This document shows positions 11,049 to 22,583 of a DNA stretch of 64,000 nucleotides, piece by piece (position 1 is the stretch's first letter; every line of letters begins with the position of its first letter). Origin of the DNA: Gonocerus acuteangulatus. Lineage: Eukaryota; Arthropoda; Insecta; Hemiptera; Coreidae. The position numbers and the translations under genes were made by a program. Below the pieces are notes generated by a model, which was not told the DNA's origin, ran no database searches, and was given only the letters and a program-made list of their open reading frames with translations. The DNA lies in assembly GCA_946811695.1 (NCBI GenBank), contig OX328125.1:108669715-108733714 (forward strand), read 5' to 3'.

Positions 11049-11116
11049 ATGCGCAGTGGCGTTCCTGCATGCGCAGTGGCGTTCACGCATGCGCAGTGGC
11101 GTTCACACATGCGCAG
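11049..11116. repeat. 20-bp tandem repeat of NRF1-like palindromes
   Basis: About four units of GTTCACGCATGCGCAGTGGC type. Each contains GCATGCGCA, the consensus half of an NRF1/Erect wing binding site. No gene start is visible next to it, so a promoter role is unproven. Confidence 0.75.
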
Positions 11117-11597
11117 CAAGGGAATTTTATTGTGGCCCGGCGCACAGTGGGGCTTAACGACATTTCGTGTTTCAAAAAAGGCTACAGGCTCTAAATCTTA
11201 ACCGATTTCAATGCATTTTTTTTTTTTATTATTTTTTTTTTTTTTTTAAATGAAAGCTAATAAAATTTAGAAAAACTTTGTCTAGCCAGAATTTTGTTTT
11301 TTGTTTCCCTCATTTAAAACCTTACATTTTCATTGACAACATTTAATCGGAAATGATTGTTCCTCTTGTCGAGGGTGTATTTGTTGATGATGACTTAGAG
11401 AATCTGCGCAGTAGTTGTATATTGGCGAGTGGCGCCGAAAAGGTTGACATCAGCAGACTGAGAACTGCTGAAGGCTTCCTTCACAGCGTGGGACCTGAAA
11501 CCAGTGGTATGCGCGAGGACCATTGCTGACACGGCAACATCATCTCCTTTCATCTTCCAAGAGAGGTATTTTAATAATTTATACATTTACATAGTAA

Positions 11598-11598
<1 letters not shown>
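11117..11598. other. Repeat family F and unassigned DNA
   Basis: About 11165-11310 matches 40195-40310 (CTTAACCGATTTCAATGCAT, then AACTTTGTCTAG). The rest, up to the TA tract, is unassigned and has no supported ORF. Confidence 0.5.
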
Positions 11599-11668
<70 letters not shown>

Positions 11669-11672
11669 GTAT
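11599..11672. repeat. (TA)n microsatellite
   Basis: Pure TA run of about 74 bp. Confidence 0.95.
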
Positions 11673-12403
11673 GTATTACAAATGTAGTAGTAATAGATTA
11701 GTATTTGTATTTATGTATATGTATCGTCCAAGTCAAATATAGCATAGTTACTAGTACATATTTAGAAAAAATAAATAAATAAATATGATAAAAAAAAGAA
11801 TAAACTAAATAAATAAAAAAATGAAATAAAAAATAAATATGTACCAAAAATAAAAGAATAAACAAAGAAGAAGAAAAAAAAAGTCCGACTCGCAGGAACT
11901 GCGTCATCTTAGCGCGGTTATAAACATCTCGAAGAAATGGAATAGATTAGCATCACAAATCACAGGAAACTGACAGTAGCCAACTTTCACAGAAGCGGAT
12001 AATTCTTAATCTGTATAAGTCAATACAATTATGGACTGAAAACTTACTTACTCTTTGACTACTGCTAAGAAGGCTCTATTCTAAACAATCAAAAATTCGT
12101 TGTCATTTCAAGTATCTTGTTTTACTAGCAAATTCGTTTTACTGTTATAATCAACTGTAAATATGTGCTTCATGGCGAATAAAATTCCATTCTGTCGTGG
12201 GTTAAATCTTTTTATAAAATAAGAAATAACGATAACTTCAGTCGAAGGCTGTGAGGAAGGTTATATAGATAGGAGAATTCAAAACAAAGTACGCATACGT
12301 CATCATGATTACCACAGCCTCTCCAAACTTATTACCAATACCTTTCACCGTTTCTTAGCCTATTTTTACTAAAATACTAATTTTACTGATAAATGCAATT
12401 TAA

Positions 12404-13585
12404 AAAAAGTCCGTTACGCAGGAGCTGCATAACTAAGCACTTTCCTCAGAATTTGGGTAGTGTAGACTGCTTTCCAGAACAATTTGCTTAAAATATCCTA
12501 CATAAATAAAATAAAAACATGAATAGTTCTCTTTTAATTTTGTAATGAGTAACTGATAAATTATTAATTTGCTTCCAGAGTTATGTTTACACATGGTACC
12601 TACTACACTACGTAATAAATACAAAAAACCTCATATTATAGTATTTTGATCTAACGCAGGAACCGGATACAGTCCCTCTAGCGCTCCTTGCGGCGCCTTT
12701 GTGAACCTACGTCTGGCTGCCTTTTCTATTGAAATATATTACAAAGTAAACCCCCCTTTCCGATTGACCGATTCAGCTCATTTTTACAACACTTCTTTCT
12801 CATGAGTTACCCACGACGTATACCGCGTTTCGTTACAATAAAGCAGAAATTAAGACCAGTATGAGTATATTAGTAATTTGGGTCCGGAGTAAACCCCCCC
12901 TCCTAAAGAACCGATTTAGTTTATTTTTACAACACATATTTACCTGTAGGTTACCACTACGAATACCGAGTTTCGTCGAAATATACCAAAAATCACGGTT
13001 GGTAGTGGCGAATTGGTATTGTGGGTCCGGAGTAAACCCCCCTCCTAATGAACCGATTTAGTTTATTTTTACAACACATATTTACCTGTAGATTACCACT
13101 ATGAATACCGAGTTTCGTCGAAATATACCAAAAATCACGGCTGGTAGTGGCGAATTGGCATTGTCGGTCCGGAGTAAACCCCCCCTCCTTATGAACCGAT
13201 TTAGTTCATTTTTATATCTCACTTTTCTCTCTATATTACCACTACGAATACCAAGTTTCGTTGAAATGTAACGAAAACTACGGCTGGCATGGTCAAATTA
13301 GTGTTTTGGGTTCGGGGTAAACCCCCCCTTCCGGTGGACCGATATTGGTGGTTAACGAACTCGTTCAATCGTTTGCTAATTGAATGCTATATACCAAGAT
13401 TCGTGACGAAAAAACAAAAACTCTGGCCGCTATCGTGTTAACAATAAGTAGATATATATAAATTTTAACGGGGGTCATTTTCGCTGTCTACTAGGTAGGA
13501 TCGATAAAGATTTGAAGAAATTTTTCAAAAATTCCGTCATGAGTCCAACCTCAATAGCTACTTTCCTTCGGAGGAAAGTGCTAAC
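12404..13585 (+). mobile_element. Element family B
   Basis: The 5' end is GTCCGTTACGCAGGAGCTGC then TAAGCACTTTCCT. The 3' end is the hairpin ACTTTCCTTCGGAGGAAAGT followed by GCTAAC. A short TA stretch sits near 13451. The interior carries about four units of a ~142-bp repeat. The same order as family A (hairpin, short inverted word, TA tract, 3' hairpin) suggests related mechanisms. Confidence 0.7.
12739..13350. repeat. ~142-bp internal tandem repeat of family B
   Basis: GGTCCGGAGTAAAC-type words start near 12881, 13023, 13166 and 13309, each followed by a run of C and AACCGATTTAGTTTATTTTT. The same repeats occur reversed at 45950-46390 and 56690-57020. Confidence 0.75.
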
Positions 13586-14220
13586 AAGAAACAACGAATT
13601 AAAAAGTGAGATAAACAATGAGAAAACCCCTTTCAATACAACAAAACAAACACTTTTTAAGTTTTAAGCGCTTATATCTCTGATTGACGTTGCCCCATCG
13701 AATATTGCTTCAGAACCTTTTTTGTAGAGAATTTTGTAAGCATTCGAATGGTCACCTTCCACTTACTACGATTTCCCAACCGTTATCGAGATATTTACGA
13801 AAAATGTATGAAGATCCGAAAACGTTTCATGTCTATTAATAAAATATTTTTTTCGCATACTTCTTTAACTCCAAATATAACCAAAATTTAAAAATCTTAG
13901 TTGGGATTAATTTCCAATATGTAAAAAATATATCAATTGAATCCCGCGATTCTAAGTACCCACAAAAAAATAATGACTTTCAAAAACATTGATTCCACTT
14001 TTCTCAAAAACGGTTACAGACATCGCCTTCAAAATGGTTTTATTCGTTTTCCTATGTTAAGAAACTTATAAAACAAGTACCTGCAAGCATATAAATAACC
14101 TGCAAGCAATATATACAATTTTGGACCACTTACATTTTCGTGATCTATAGGGTCTGAAACGAGAAAGTTTCTAGTCGGCACTTCCGGAGTACGTCGTGAG
14201 GTCAACCTCATAAGCGGGTT

Positions 14221-14477
14221 CTCCCTATGGAGATAGGGAGTAACCGCGCTAAATTAGGTGAAAACCTAAGAATCCGGTCCCTAATCATGACTATACTCCC
14301 TATGGAGATAGGGAGTAACCGCGCTAAATTAGGTGAAAACCTAAGAATCCGGTCCCTAATCATGACTATACTCCCTATGGAGATAGGGAGTAACCGCGCT
14401 AAATTAGGTGAAAACCTAAGAATCCGGTCCCTAATCATGACTATACTCCCTATGGAGATAGGGAGTAACCGCGCTAA
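14221..14477. repeat. 75-bp minisatellite, about 3.4 copies
   Basis: Units start at 14221, 14296, 14371 and 14446. Each contains the family-A 3' hairpin (CTCCCTATGG and AGATAGGGAG) and ACCGCGCTAA, followed by AATCCGGTCCCTAATCATGA, which is a hAT-like end plus its flank as seen at 29107-29140. The copies appear identical, so the array is young. Confidence 0.9.
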
Positions 14478-14537
14478 AAAACGTTATACGCCAAAAATGG
14501 GATAGAAGCGCTTTTGCATCTATACGCCTCATATATA

Positions 14538-15050
14538 CAGTGGGTCAAAAAATTATTCATACACTTAATTTATTAGCCAACAATGTTTTATTTTATTTTT
14601 TTAACCCAAACTAACTGCTGCTAATAACAACAAATAACATTTCCCATTATTTTGATGCAAAACCAAAAATTAAAAACACGCTGAATTCTATTAATAGCAA
14701 AAAAAGAAACTTTGGCATGCAAAAAAATTATTCATACACTTAAAATAGACGTTATGATAACTCTAAAATTGTTTCATGTGCCAATGTTTCAACTTAATAC
14801 CAATAATTATTTATTTCTTATGAAACAGAACGTGTTATCTAAACATGGGAAACACTTAAAACCTCAATATTCTAAGATAATTCTAGCGAAATAGATCGCA
14901 AATCTAAGGAGCTGAGTTCTTATCTTAAACATGAAATCTTGAAACTTTTAAATCATGGACTGATTTACCGATGCTTCTTATGAAAGCTGGGATTGTATTA
15001 AGCGACCAAGCAATATATAATTAAAAAGGTAAATTCCTCATTAATGGACA
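14538..15050 (+). mobile_element. Possible Tc1/mariner-like 5' end
   Basis: CAGTGGGTCAAAAAATTATT after TATATA resembles a Tc1-type terminus at a TA target, and a second AAAAAATTATTCATACACTT repeat lies 186 bp further in, as in ends with internal direct repeats. Downstream frames are short and interrupted. No matching right end is present before the 46-bp array. Confidence 0.45.
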
Positions 15051-15060
15051 ATAAAAAAAA

Positions 15061-15752
15061 ATACGGACAGAAAACGACCCTTGCTGTTATGGAGCTCCGT
15101 AAATAAATACGGACAGAAAACGACCCTTGCTGTTATGGAGCTCCGTAAATAAATACGGACAGAAAACGACCCTTGCTGTTATGGAGCTCCGTAAATAAAT
15201 ACGGACAGAAAACGACCCTTGCTGTTATGGAGCTCCGTAAATAAATACGGACAGAAAACGACCCTTGCTGTTATGGAGCTCCGTAAATAAATACGGACAG
15301 AAAACGACCCTTGCTGTTATGGAGCTCCGTAAATAAATACGGACAGAAAACGACCCTTGCTGTTATGGAGCTCCGTAAATAAATACGGACAGAAAACGAC
15401 CCTTGCTGTTATGGAGCTCCGTAAATAAATACGGACAGAAAACGACCCTTGCTGTTATGGAGCTCCGTAAATAAATACGGACAGAAAACGACCCTTGCTG
15501 TTATGGAGCTCCGTAAATAAATACGGACAGAAAACGACCCTTGCTGTTATGGAGCTCCGTAAATAAATACGGACAGAAAACGACCCTTGCTGTTATGGAG
15601 CTCCGTAAATAAATACGGACAGAAAACGACCCTTGCTGTTATGGAGCTCCGTAAATAAATACGGACAGAAAACGACCCTTGCTGTTATGGAGCTCCGTAA
15701 ATAAATACGGACAGAAAACGACCCTTGCTGTTATGGAGCTCCGTAAATAAAT
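15061..15752. repeat. 46-bp minisatellite, about 15 copies
   Basis: Units of TACGGACAGAAAACGACCC plus TTGCTGTTATGGAGCTCCG and an AATAAA spacer, near-identical throughout. Within a unit ACGGA can pair with TCCGT. The part TTGCTGTTATGGAGCTCC resembles the LINE-tail-like text at 49131-49165. Confidence 0.95.
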
Positions 15753-15868
15753 GATTACTATGCTTGTGTGTGGTCGATTATTATTCCTTCACCCCTATCG
15801 ATTGTAAACGGCTGACAAATCTCAGCTGTTTAGGCAGATGAAGAAATGTCACTCTGTGAACAGCTGAC

Positions 15869-16644
15869 GGGTCTTTCTTCGAAGACCACATCCAGTTACT
15901 TTTGAAGTAGCAGTAGTGATTTTAAATAATTTATATTTTTAAAATGAATGAATAACTGTTATGAAATAATTTTTATTTTTAAGTTTTTAAAATGTTTTTG
16001 TGCATTAATTTTTTTTTGTTTTTGTTTCTATTCATTATAAGTCGCTATGTGTGCGAGCTCTTAAAATCAATAAATCTATTCATTATGGAACTAATATTGT
16101 TTTTTTTTTTTTTTATTTATTTAAAATAATGTTTAAAGTTAAAATAATAAAAAATTGTTATTACAAATTTTTTGAAATAACATTATTCAAATAATTTTCA
16201 TTTTTAGTTTTTGAAATAAAACTTATTAGACAATTTTTTAAAAAAAATAATAAAATGTTTAAATTACGATGAAATTTTTATGTCCAAAAATAAAAATTAA
16301 AGGTTAATTGAAACTCATTTGAAATAAAAATTAATAGTTATTTTTGGTCCCTGCTTTTTCGTGCGTCTAAATACAATTTAGAACCAACGGGCCAAACAAT
16401 CCGCGAGGAGGCTTCTTAATTTAACAATTACCATTGATTTTTATAATATTAACCTTTTTATTAATAAATATTGCTTGCCATTATCTAATATGGTTTATAA
16501 CCGTAGATAACGAGTCAAGTAGTAATAGATAATCAGAAAGAACCTGTAAGCTAATGAGTAAGCATATCAGCGAGTACAAGTAACTGTTATAAATCACTAC
16601 TGCTACTTCAAAAGTAACTGGATGTGGACTTCGAAAAAAGACCC
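15869..16644. mobile_element. Inverted-repeat DNA transposon, family M1
   Basis: Ends GGGTCTTTCTTCGAAGACC and complement; exact 8-bp duplication CAGCTGAC at 15861-15868 and 16645-16652. The left interior (15915-16330) is replaced by AT-rich DNA not seen in the 866 copy; the right interior keeps the family words. Confidence 0.85.
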
Positions 16645-16652
16645 CAGCTGAC

Positions 16653-16987
16653 GAATAAGTATGCTAGTTGATAAAATATCTTTGATTTATGATTTTGACT
16701 AATATCTAGTTATTAGTTAGCGAGACGCCTGTTGAAGAGACCCAGAGGCCCGGGGGTGTTGGTGGTGAGGTCTCTGGCCTGAAGAAGGAGGTCAGAGCGT
16801 TTCGCATTCCACGTGGGCAGCCAAGGACACGTGGAGGGGGAGAACGTGATGACGTCATCACTACTTTGTGATGTCACTATGCACTGACCTCCTCAAGGAT
16901 GAGGTTACAATCCGCCACATGTATAACCCAGTCTCCTACCTCTCAGGCGAATCTCCTCTCTCTACCTCTCTGCTTTACTCTCATTTC

Positions 16988-16989
<2 letters not shown>
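16653..16989. other. GC-richer stretch with CACGTG and TGACGTCA motifs
   Basis: No gene seen. CACGTG-type words near 16811 and 16830, and GATGACGTCATC at about 16848, stand out. Similar motif clusters recur at 23.2, 34.7 and 44.4 kb. Confidence 0.5.

Positions 16990-17042
<53 letters not shown>
16990..17042. repeat. (TA)n microsatellite
   Basis: TA tract preceding PLE-like sequence. Confidence 0.95.
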
Positions 17043-17043
<1 letters not shown>

Positions 17044-17453
17044 TAATAGGAAAACCAACAAACTCCAAGGTCTCCACCACAAATGATTTATTTTATTCAC
17101 CCAAAGCAAGCTTTCGGAGTCTACAGCTCCATTCTCAGTGCTTGTGTAACACTATGCCATTTAGATATTCCAGCCGAAGCCTGACGAGGTCGAAGATTTC
17201 TTGACATTGATTTGGCTGGACGGTGGTGGTACTGCATCATAATAGGAAAACCAACAAACTCCAAGGTCTCCACCACAAATGATTTATTTTATTCACCCAA
17301 AGCAAGCTTTCGGAGTCTACAGCTCCATCCATAATAGTATTACACAAGCACTGAGGATGGAGCTGTAGACTCCGAAAGCTTGCTTTGGGTGAATAAAATA
17401 AATCATTTGTGGTGGAGACCTTGGAGTTTGTTGGTTTTCCTATTATGATGCAG
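17043..17453. mobile_element. PLE-like 3' end sequences, three copies with inversion
   Basis: The same segment (AGGAAAACCAACAAACTCC through CTTTCGGAGTCTACAGCTCC) occurs at 17046-17133 and 17245-17330 in one orientation, and inverted at 17358-17445. The last two form a palindrome. Each carries a hammerhead-like core. No RT or endonuclease sequence is present. Confidence 0.6.
17350..17391 (+). ncRNA. Degenerate hammerhead-like motif
   Basis: CTGAGGA at 17351, stem II GGAG/CTCC (17359-17362 with 17370-17373), GAAA at 17374-17377, then GC-TT-GC as a short stem III. Stem I pairing is poor and the cleavage site would be UU rather than UC, so this is probably inactive. Confidence 0.3.
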
Positions 17454-17459
17454 TACATC

Positions 17460-17507
<48 letters not shown>

Positions 17508-17832
17508 TATACACAGGCTGTTCAAAAGATACAATTGTTCAGAACAACAGAAGAAAATTTTGAGCCTTGTTCCTTGAAAAATGTAAGTATTGATGTAATT
17601 ATGATGACTATTACGCTGAACACTAAAAATATAAGTCAAAACCTTTTTTATAATAACCATTTTGAAATTTATGAAGTAAATCATCAACCACAAATATAGT
17701 TTTTTAGTCTTAAATCATCAATCACCACAAGTTTAGTCATTAGTCAAAGCCTCTTTAATCACTCATTTAATCATTAGTCATTAGTTACAAAATTAATCGG
17801 AGTTTGCCCTACTCTGCCTAGTGCCGTTAGTT

Positions 17833-18026
17833 TTTTTTTTTTTCGTTTTTAACGGTGCATCAACTATTTGGCTATTAGCGCCGGGCTATCTTCAGGTTGC
17901 CACCCTTTTATAATGCCAAAAGCACGTGGTCGGTCACCCATTCAGGTACTCACCACGCCCGACGTTGCTTAACTTCGGTGATCTATGGAAACCGGTGTAT
18001 TCAACGTGGCAATGGCCGTTGGCTAG
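17833..18026 (-). mobile_element. 5S rRNA-derived SINE
   Basis: Minus strand: GCCAACGGCCATTGCCACG, ATCACCGAAGTTAAGCAACG, TGGGTGACCGACCACGTG, then AAAAGGGTGGCAACCTGAAG and a tail ending in an A run (poly(T) at 17830-17843 on plus). It is about as complete as the copy at 8444, with a few substitutions in the 5S part. Confidence 0.8.
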
Positions 18027-18427
18027 TGCCGTTAATAAACAAATAGAAACAGTTATTAGTAGGTTTTGATCTTTTGTGGGGGGGGGGAACTCAAAGAGAA
18101 GTAATATAAGATTTTAAGCGCCACAAGAAACAGATTGTATCCTAAGCGGAAATTACTCCATCCTCTTTCTCAACATTCGCTCTTGGAAACACTATAACAA
18201 CGTTCCTCATTTTCTTACCTGATTTTAATAAAATACTAATTCTACTGTTTAAAACAACCACTTAAAAAATCAGGTAAACAGAGACAGAAATCCGTTGAAA
18301 AGAACAAAAGTCCGACTCGCAGGAACTGCGTCAAAAAAAGGCCGTAAGACTAGGTATTACAAATAATAATAATAATTGAAAAAGTCCGACTCGCAGGAAC
18401 TGCGTCATCTTAGCGCGGTTCCAGTTC

Positions 18428-18620
18428 TTTTTTTTCTTTTTTTTTTTTTTTTTTTTACGGCTCATCTACATCTAGGTCATTAGCGCCGACATCCAGGGTG
18501 TAGCGAGGAATTTCACCAGCGAGCCGTGGGATGATAAAATTCCTGCCGGAGGTTGGGAATCGAACCCACCATCTCCCGCTTATGAATCCAAGGCGCTAGC
18601 CATTAGACCACGGGAGACCC
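18428..18620 (-). mobile_element. tRNA-derived SINE, family S1
   Basis: Minus strand: GTCTCCCGTGGTCTAATGG (A box), GTGGGTTCGATTCCC (B box), then a tail GGCGCTAATGACCTAGATG and poly(A). The tRNA part is about 75 nt. Located in the left arm of the palindrome. Confidence 0.85.
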
Positions 18621-19698
18621 CGGTTCCTGTTCATATCCCTATTCTCATTTGAAAAGCATAGAATAGAAACAGATAATATTTTCCTCGGCCTTTGTTCAAA
18701 GGGTTTTATGGCTGGCTATACCTGGGGTCAAGTCAGCAAGACCCTAGAATCCTCTTCTACCGATACTTCATTTCATACGTTTCAATGAATTGGAAAATAT
18801 CAAATATTTTCACACATTCCTGTGTTCTTTTACTATAGTAATAATTCTACAGATAAAATCAATTAAAAAATAAAATAAAAAAACCAACAGCATAAAGGCA
18901 ATTGAAAATATTCAAAAGACGTCAACGAATCTTTTTCTCTTGGCAAGCTATATTTCTAACAATGAATTGTTTTTCTTATTTTGCCTAATCTGTTTTATTG
19001 TAAAATACATTATCCAACTATAAGCAATTAAAAAATAACAAGGAATAAAAACAGACAAAAAGAACAGTTCAAATAAGCAAAATCAATTACTTTAATGTTT
19101 TAAGCACTTATTTCTCCGATTGACATCGCCTAATCAAAACTTTCATCAGAACCTTTTTTGTAGAGTATTTAGTAAGCTTTCTAATGGTATTCTTTCGTTT
19201 ACCAAATTCTTAACCTTTTTCGAGATATTAAGGAAAATATACAAAGTTACCAAAACTTTTTATGTCTGTTAATAAAATATTTTATTCTAACCCTTCCTTA
19301 ACTCCAAACGTAACCAAAATTTCAACATATTAGTTTTAATGAAAGTAGAACATGCAGAAAATGTTTCAACTGAATCCCATGATTTTAAGTACCCAAACCA
19401 AAAACGGTATTCAAAAACTATTTTTCCAATTTTCTCGAAAACGGTTAAAGCTATCGCCTTGAAAATGGTTTCATTCGTTTTCCTAGCCCAAGAAGCCTAT
19501 AAAAAGAGTACTTACAAGCTTATGAACTCAAAAACGTAAGCGTTACGATTTTTTCTGCGCGAATTTCGCCCCAAACTCCATCTTCCAGTGGGCGGATTTT
19601 GCTGGTTAACGAACTTGACCTTTCATATTGGACGACTGATTTTTGTACCAAATTTCATCAAAATCGGACCATTCGTCTTCGAGCTAGAGAGCGAACAG

Positions 19699-19805
<107 letters not shown>

Positions 19806-21344
19806 AATTTGAACCACCGTTATTTTCGGTCTCTAGGGGTTCTGAAACGCGAAATTTTCTTGTCGGCACTTCCGGATTGTTTCATTGTATCAACCTTATA
19901 AGCGGGGTTCCTCCCTATGGGGGAGGGAGGAACCGCGCTAAAACTAATAATTTTGAAGATTTAAGTACTTATTTCTCGGATTGACATCGCCCCATGGAAA
20001 ATTATATCTAAACCTTTTTTTTTTTAGGGAATTTAGTAAGCTTTCGAATGATCAACTTCTACTTACCAAGATTTCTCAACCATTTTAGCGCGGTTCCTCC
20101 CTCCCCCATAGGGAGGAACCCCGCTTATAGGGTTGATACAATGAAACAATCCGGAAGTGCCGACTAGAAAATTTCGCGTTTCAGAACCCCTAGAGACCGA
20201 AAATAACGGTGGTTCAAATTTGTATATATATATATATATGTATATATTTATTTATATATATATATATTTGTCTGTTCGCTCTCTAGCTAGAAGACGAATG
20301 GTCCGATTTTGAGGAAATTTGGTACAAAAATCCTTCGTCCAATTTGAAAGGTCAAGTTCGTTAACCAGCAAAATCCGCCTACTGGAAGGAGGCGTTTGGG
20401 GCGAAATTCGCGCAAAAAAAATCGTAACGCTTACGTTTTTGAGTTCATAAGCTTCTAAGTACTCGTTTTATATGATTCCTGGGCTAGGAAAACGAATGAA
20501 ACCATTTTCAAGGCGATAGCTTTAACCGTTTTCGAGAAAATTGGAAAAATATTTTTTGAATACCGTTTTTGGTTTGGGTACTTAGAATCATGGGATTCAG
20601 TTGAAACATTTTCTGCATGTTCTACTTTCATCAAAACTAATATGTTGAAATTTTGGTTACGTTTGGAGTTAAGGAAGGGTTTGAATAAAATATTTTATTA
20701 ACAGACTTAAAAAGTTTTGGTAACTTTGTATATTTTCCTTAATATCTTGAAAAAGGTTGAGAATCTTGGTGAACGGAAGAATACCATTAGAAAGCTTACT
20801 AAATGCTCTACAAAAAAGGTTCTGATGAAAGTTTTGATTAGGCGATGTAAATCGGAGAAATAAGTGCTTAAAACATTAAAGTAATTGATTTTGCTTATTC
20901 GAACTGTTCTTTTTGTCTGTTTTTATTCCTTGTTATTTTTTAATTGCTTATAGTTGGATAATGTATTTTACAATAAAAAAGATTAAGCAAAATAAGAAAA
21001 ACAATTCATTGTTAGAAATATAGCTTGCCAAGAGAAAAAGATTCGATGACGTCTTTTGAATATTTTCAATTGCCTTTATGCTGTTGGTTTTTTTATTTTA
21101 TTTTTTAATTGACTTTATCTGTAGAATTATTACTATAGTAAAAGAACACAGGAATGTGTGAAAATATTTGATATTTTCCAATTCATTGAAACGTATGAAA
21201 TGAAGTATCGGTAGAAGAGGATTCTAGGGTCTTGCGGACCTGACCCCAGGTATACCATAGCCATAAAACCCTTTCAACAAAGGCCGAGGAAAATATTATC
21301 TGTTTCTATTCTATGCTTTTCAAATGAGAATAGGGATATGAAGG

Positions 21345-21515
21345 GCTAGCGCCTTGGATTCATAAGCGGGAGATGGTGGGTTCGATTCCCAACCTCCGGC
21401 AGGAATTTTATCATCCCACTGCTCGCTGGTGAAATTCCTCGCTACACCCTGGATGTCGGCGCTAATGACCTAGATGTAGATGTGCCTTAAAAAAAAAAAA
21501 AAAAAAAAAAAAAAA
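21345..21515 (+). mobile_element. tRNA-derived SINE S1, 5'-truncated
   Basis: Same insertion as at 18428, mirrored by the palindrome, but the first ~20 nt with the A box start are gone; the text begins GCTAGCGCCTTGG. The B box and poly(A) remain. Confidence 0.8.
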
Positions 21516-21668
21516 CTGGAACCGCGCTAAGATGACGCAGTTCCTGCGAGTCGGACTTTTTAGTATATTTTAGAAAACATACAAAGGTCCGAAAATTTTC
21601 CATGTCTATTATTAAAACTTTTTTCTAAAACTTCCTTACCTCAAAACGCAACCAAAATTTAAATAGTT

Positions 21669-21838
21669 TAGATTAGATTTAGGCGCATCAACAAATCTTG
21701 GCTATTAGCGCCGACATCCAGGGTGCAGCCAGGAATTTTCTCAGCGAGCCCTGAGATGAGAAACTTTCTGGCGCCGGTGGGGATCGAACCCACCCGCTTA
21801 TGAATCTAGCGCGCTGGCCACTAGACCACGGGAGACCC
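21669..21838 (-). mobile_element. tRNA-derived SINE S1, diverged copy
   Basis: Minus strand head GGGTCTCCCGTGGTCTAG and tail GGCGCTAATAGCC are recognisable; the B box is GGGTTCGATCCCC and a short deletion lies before it. Confidence 0.75.
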
Positions 21839-21915
21839 GTTTGCCTTATTTATTAAACATTGTAAAATTGCCTTAATTTTACATTTAAGATTGTTGGCTT
21901 CCGAATATAACTCTA

Positions 21916-22517
21916 GGGTCTTTTTGCGAAGACCAGATCCAGTTACTTTTGAAGTAGCAGTAGTGATTGTATCAGTGATTCAGCGCATGCGCATAACTCC
22001 CTTAATGGCCGCCAGTGTCCCTTAACGAGCTACTCGCCAATGAAGATATGTGTAAGGCATTTTCGAGGTTTGCAGTCCGCATTTTTAAGAGGAAGAAAGA
22101 ACTGGCGGAACATGAGTAACACAATTTTGTGTAAATAATATGATATTAAATTTTATAGTTATTTTATTGTGTTGCATTATAGTGCAAAGTTTCTTACCTT
22201 GTAATTTAGTATAAGGCTTATTGAGGCCCCACTGACCAGAGGCGGTGGCGTCTCAATTGCGGAATCCCCTTATTTCTTTTTGCCGATGAGTGAAATACGA
22301 AAAGAATTACAATGATATTTTGTAATATGCACTTTCCTGACATTGTATGTGAGGAACGTGTGGAATGTACTTAGGACCCAGGCTTCAGAGGCGAGGACCG
22401 GGTCCCCTTAGAACTAATGAGTCGCGGATTCAAAATTTAAAGTTTACAAATTGGTTGTACCGCTGGTATGGGGATTACCCTAAGGTACAGCGGGGGAAAA
22501 AGAAGGAGAAAAAAAAA

Positions 22518-22583
<66 letters not shown>

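Larger units (their letters stand above)
11883..14477 (+). mobile_element. Element family A, split by a family-B insertion
   Basis: The 5' end reads GTCCGACTCGCAGGAACTGC followed by TTAGCGCGGTT. The interior matches the minus-strand copy at 37942-38965, which lacks the insertion. A family-B element interrupts it at 12404-13585. The 3' end, a hairpin plus AACCGCGCTAA, is amplified four-fold as the 75-bp minisatellite at 14221. The 13-bp ends TTAGCGCGGTTCC and GGAACCGCGCTAA are inverted. No ORF; the architecture recalls DINE-1/Helentron-associated elements (inference). Confidence 0.65.

Noticed and set aside
14208..14505. Repeat proteins on both strands at the 75-bp minisatellite
   Set aside because: The unit is a multiple of three (75), so any frame without a stop stays open; the unit is a transposon end.
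15061..15752. A CRISPR array
   Set aside because: The 46-bp units are contiguous and identical with no unique spacers, and the DNA is eukaryotic.
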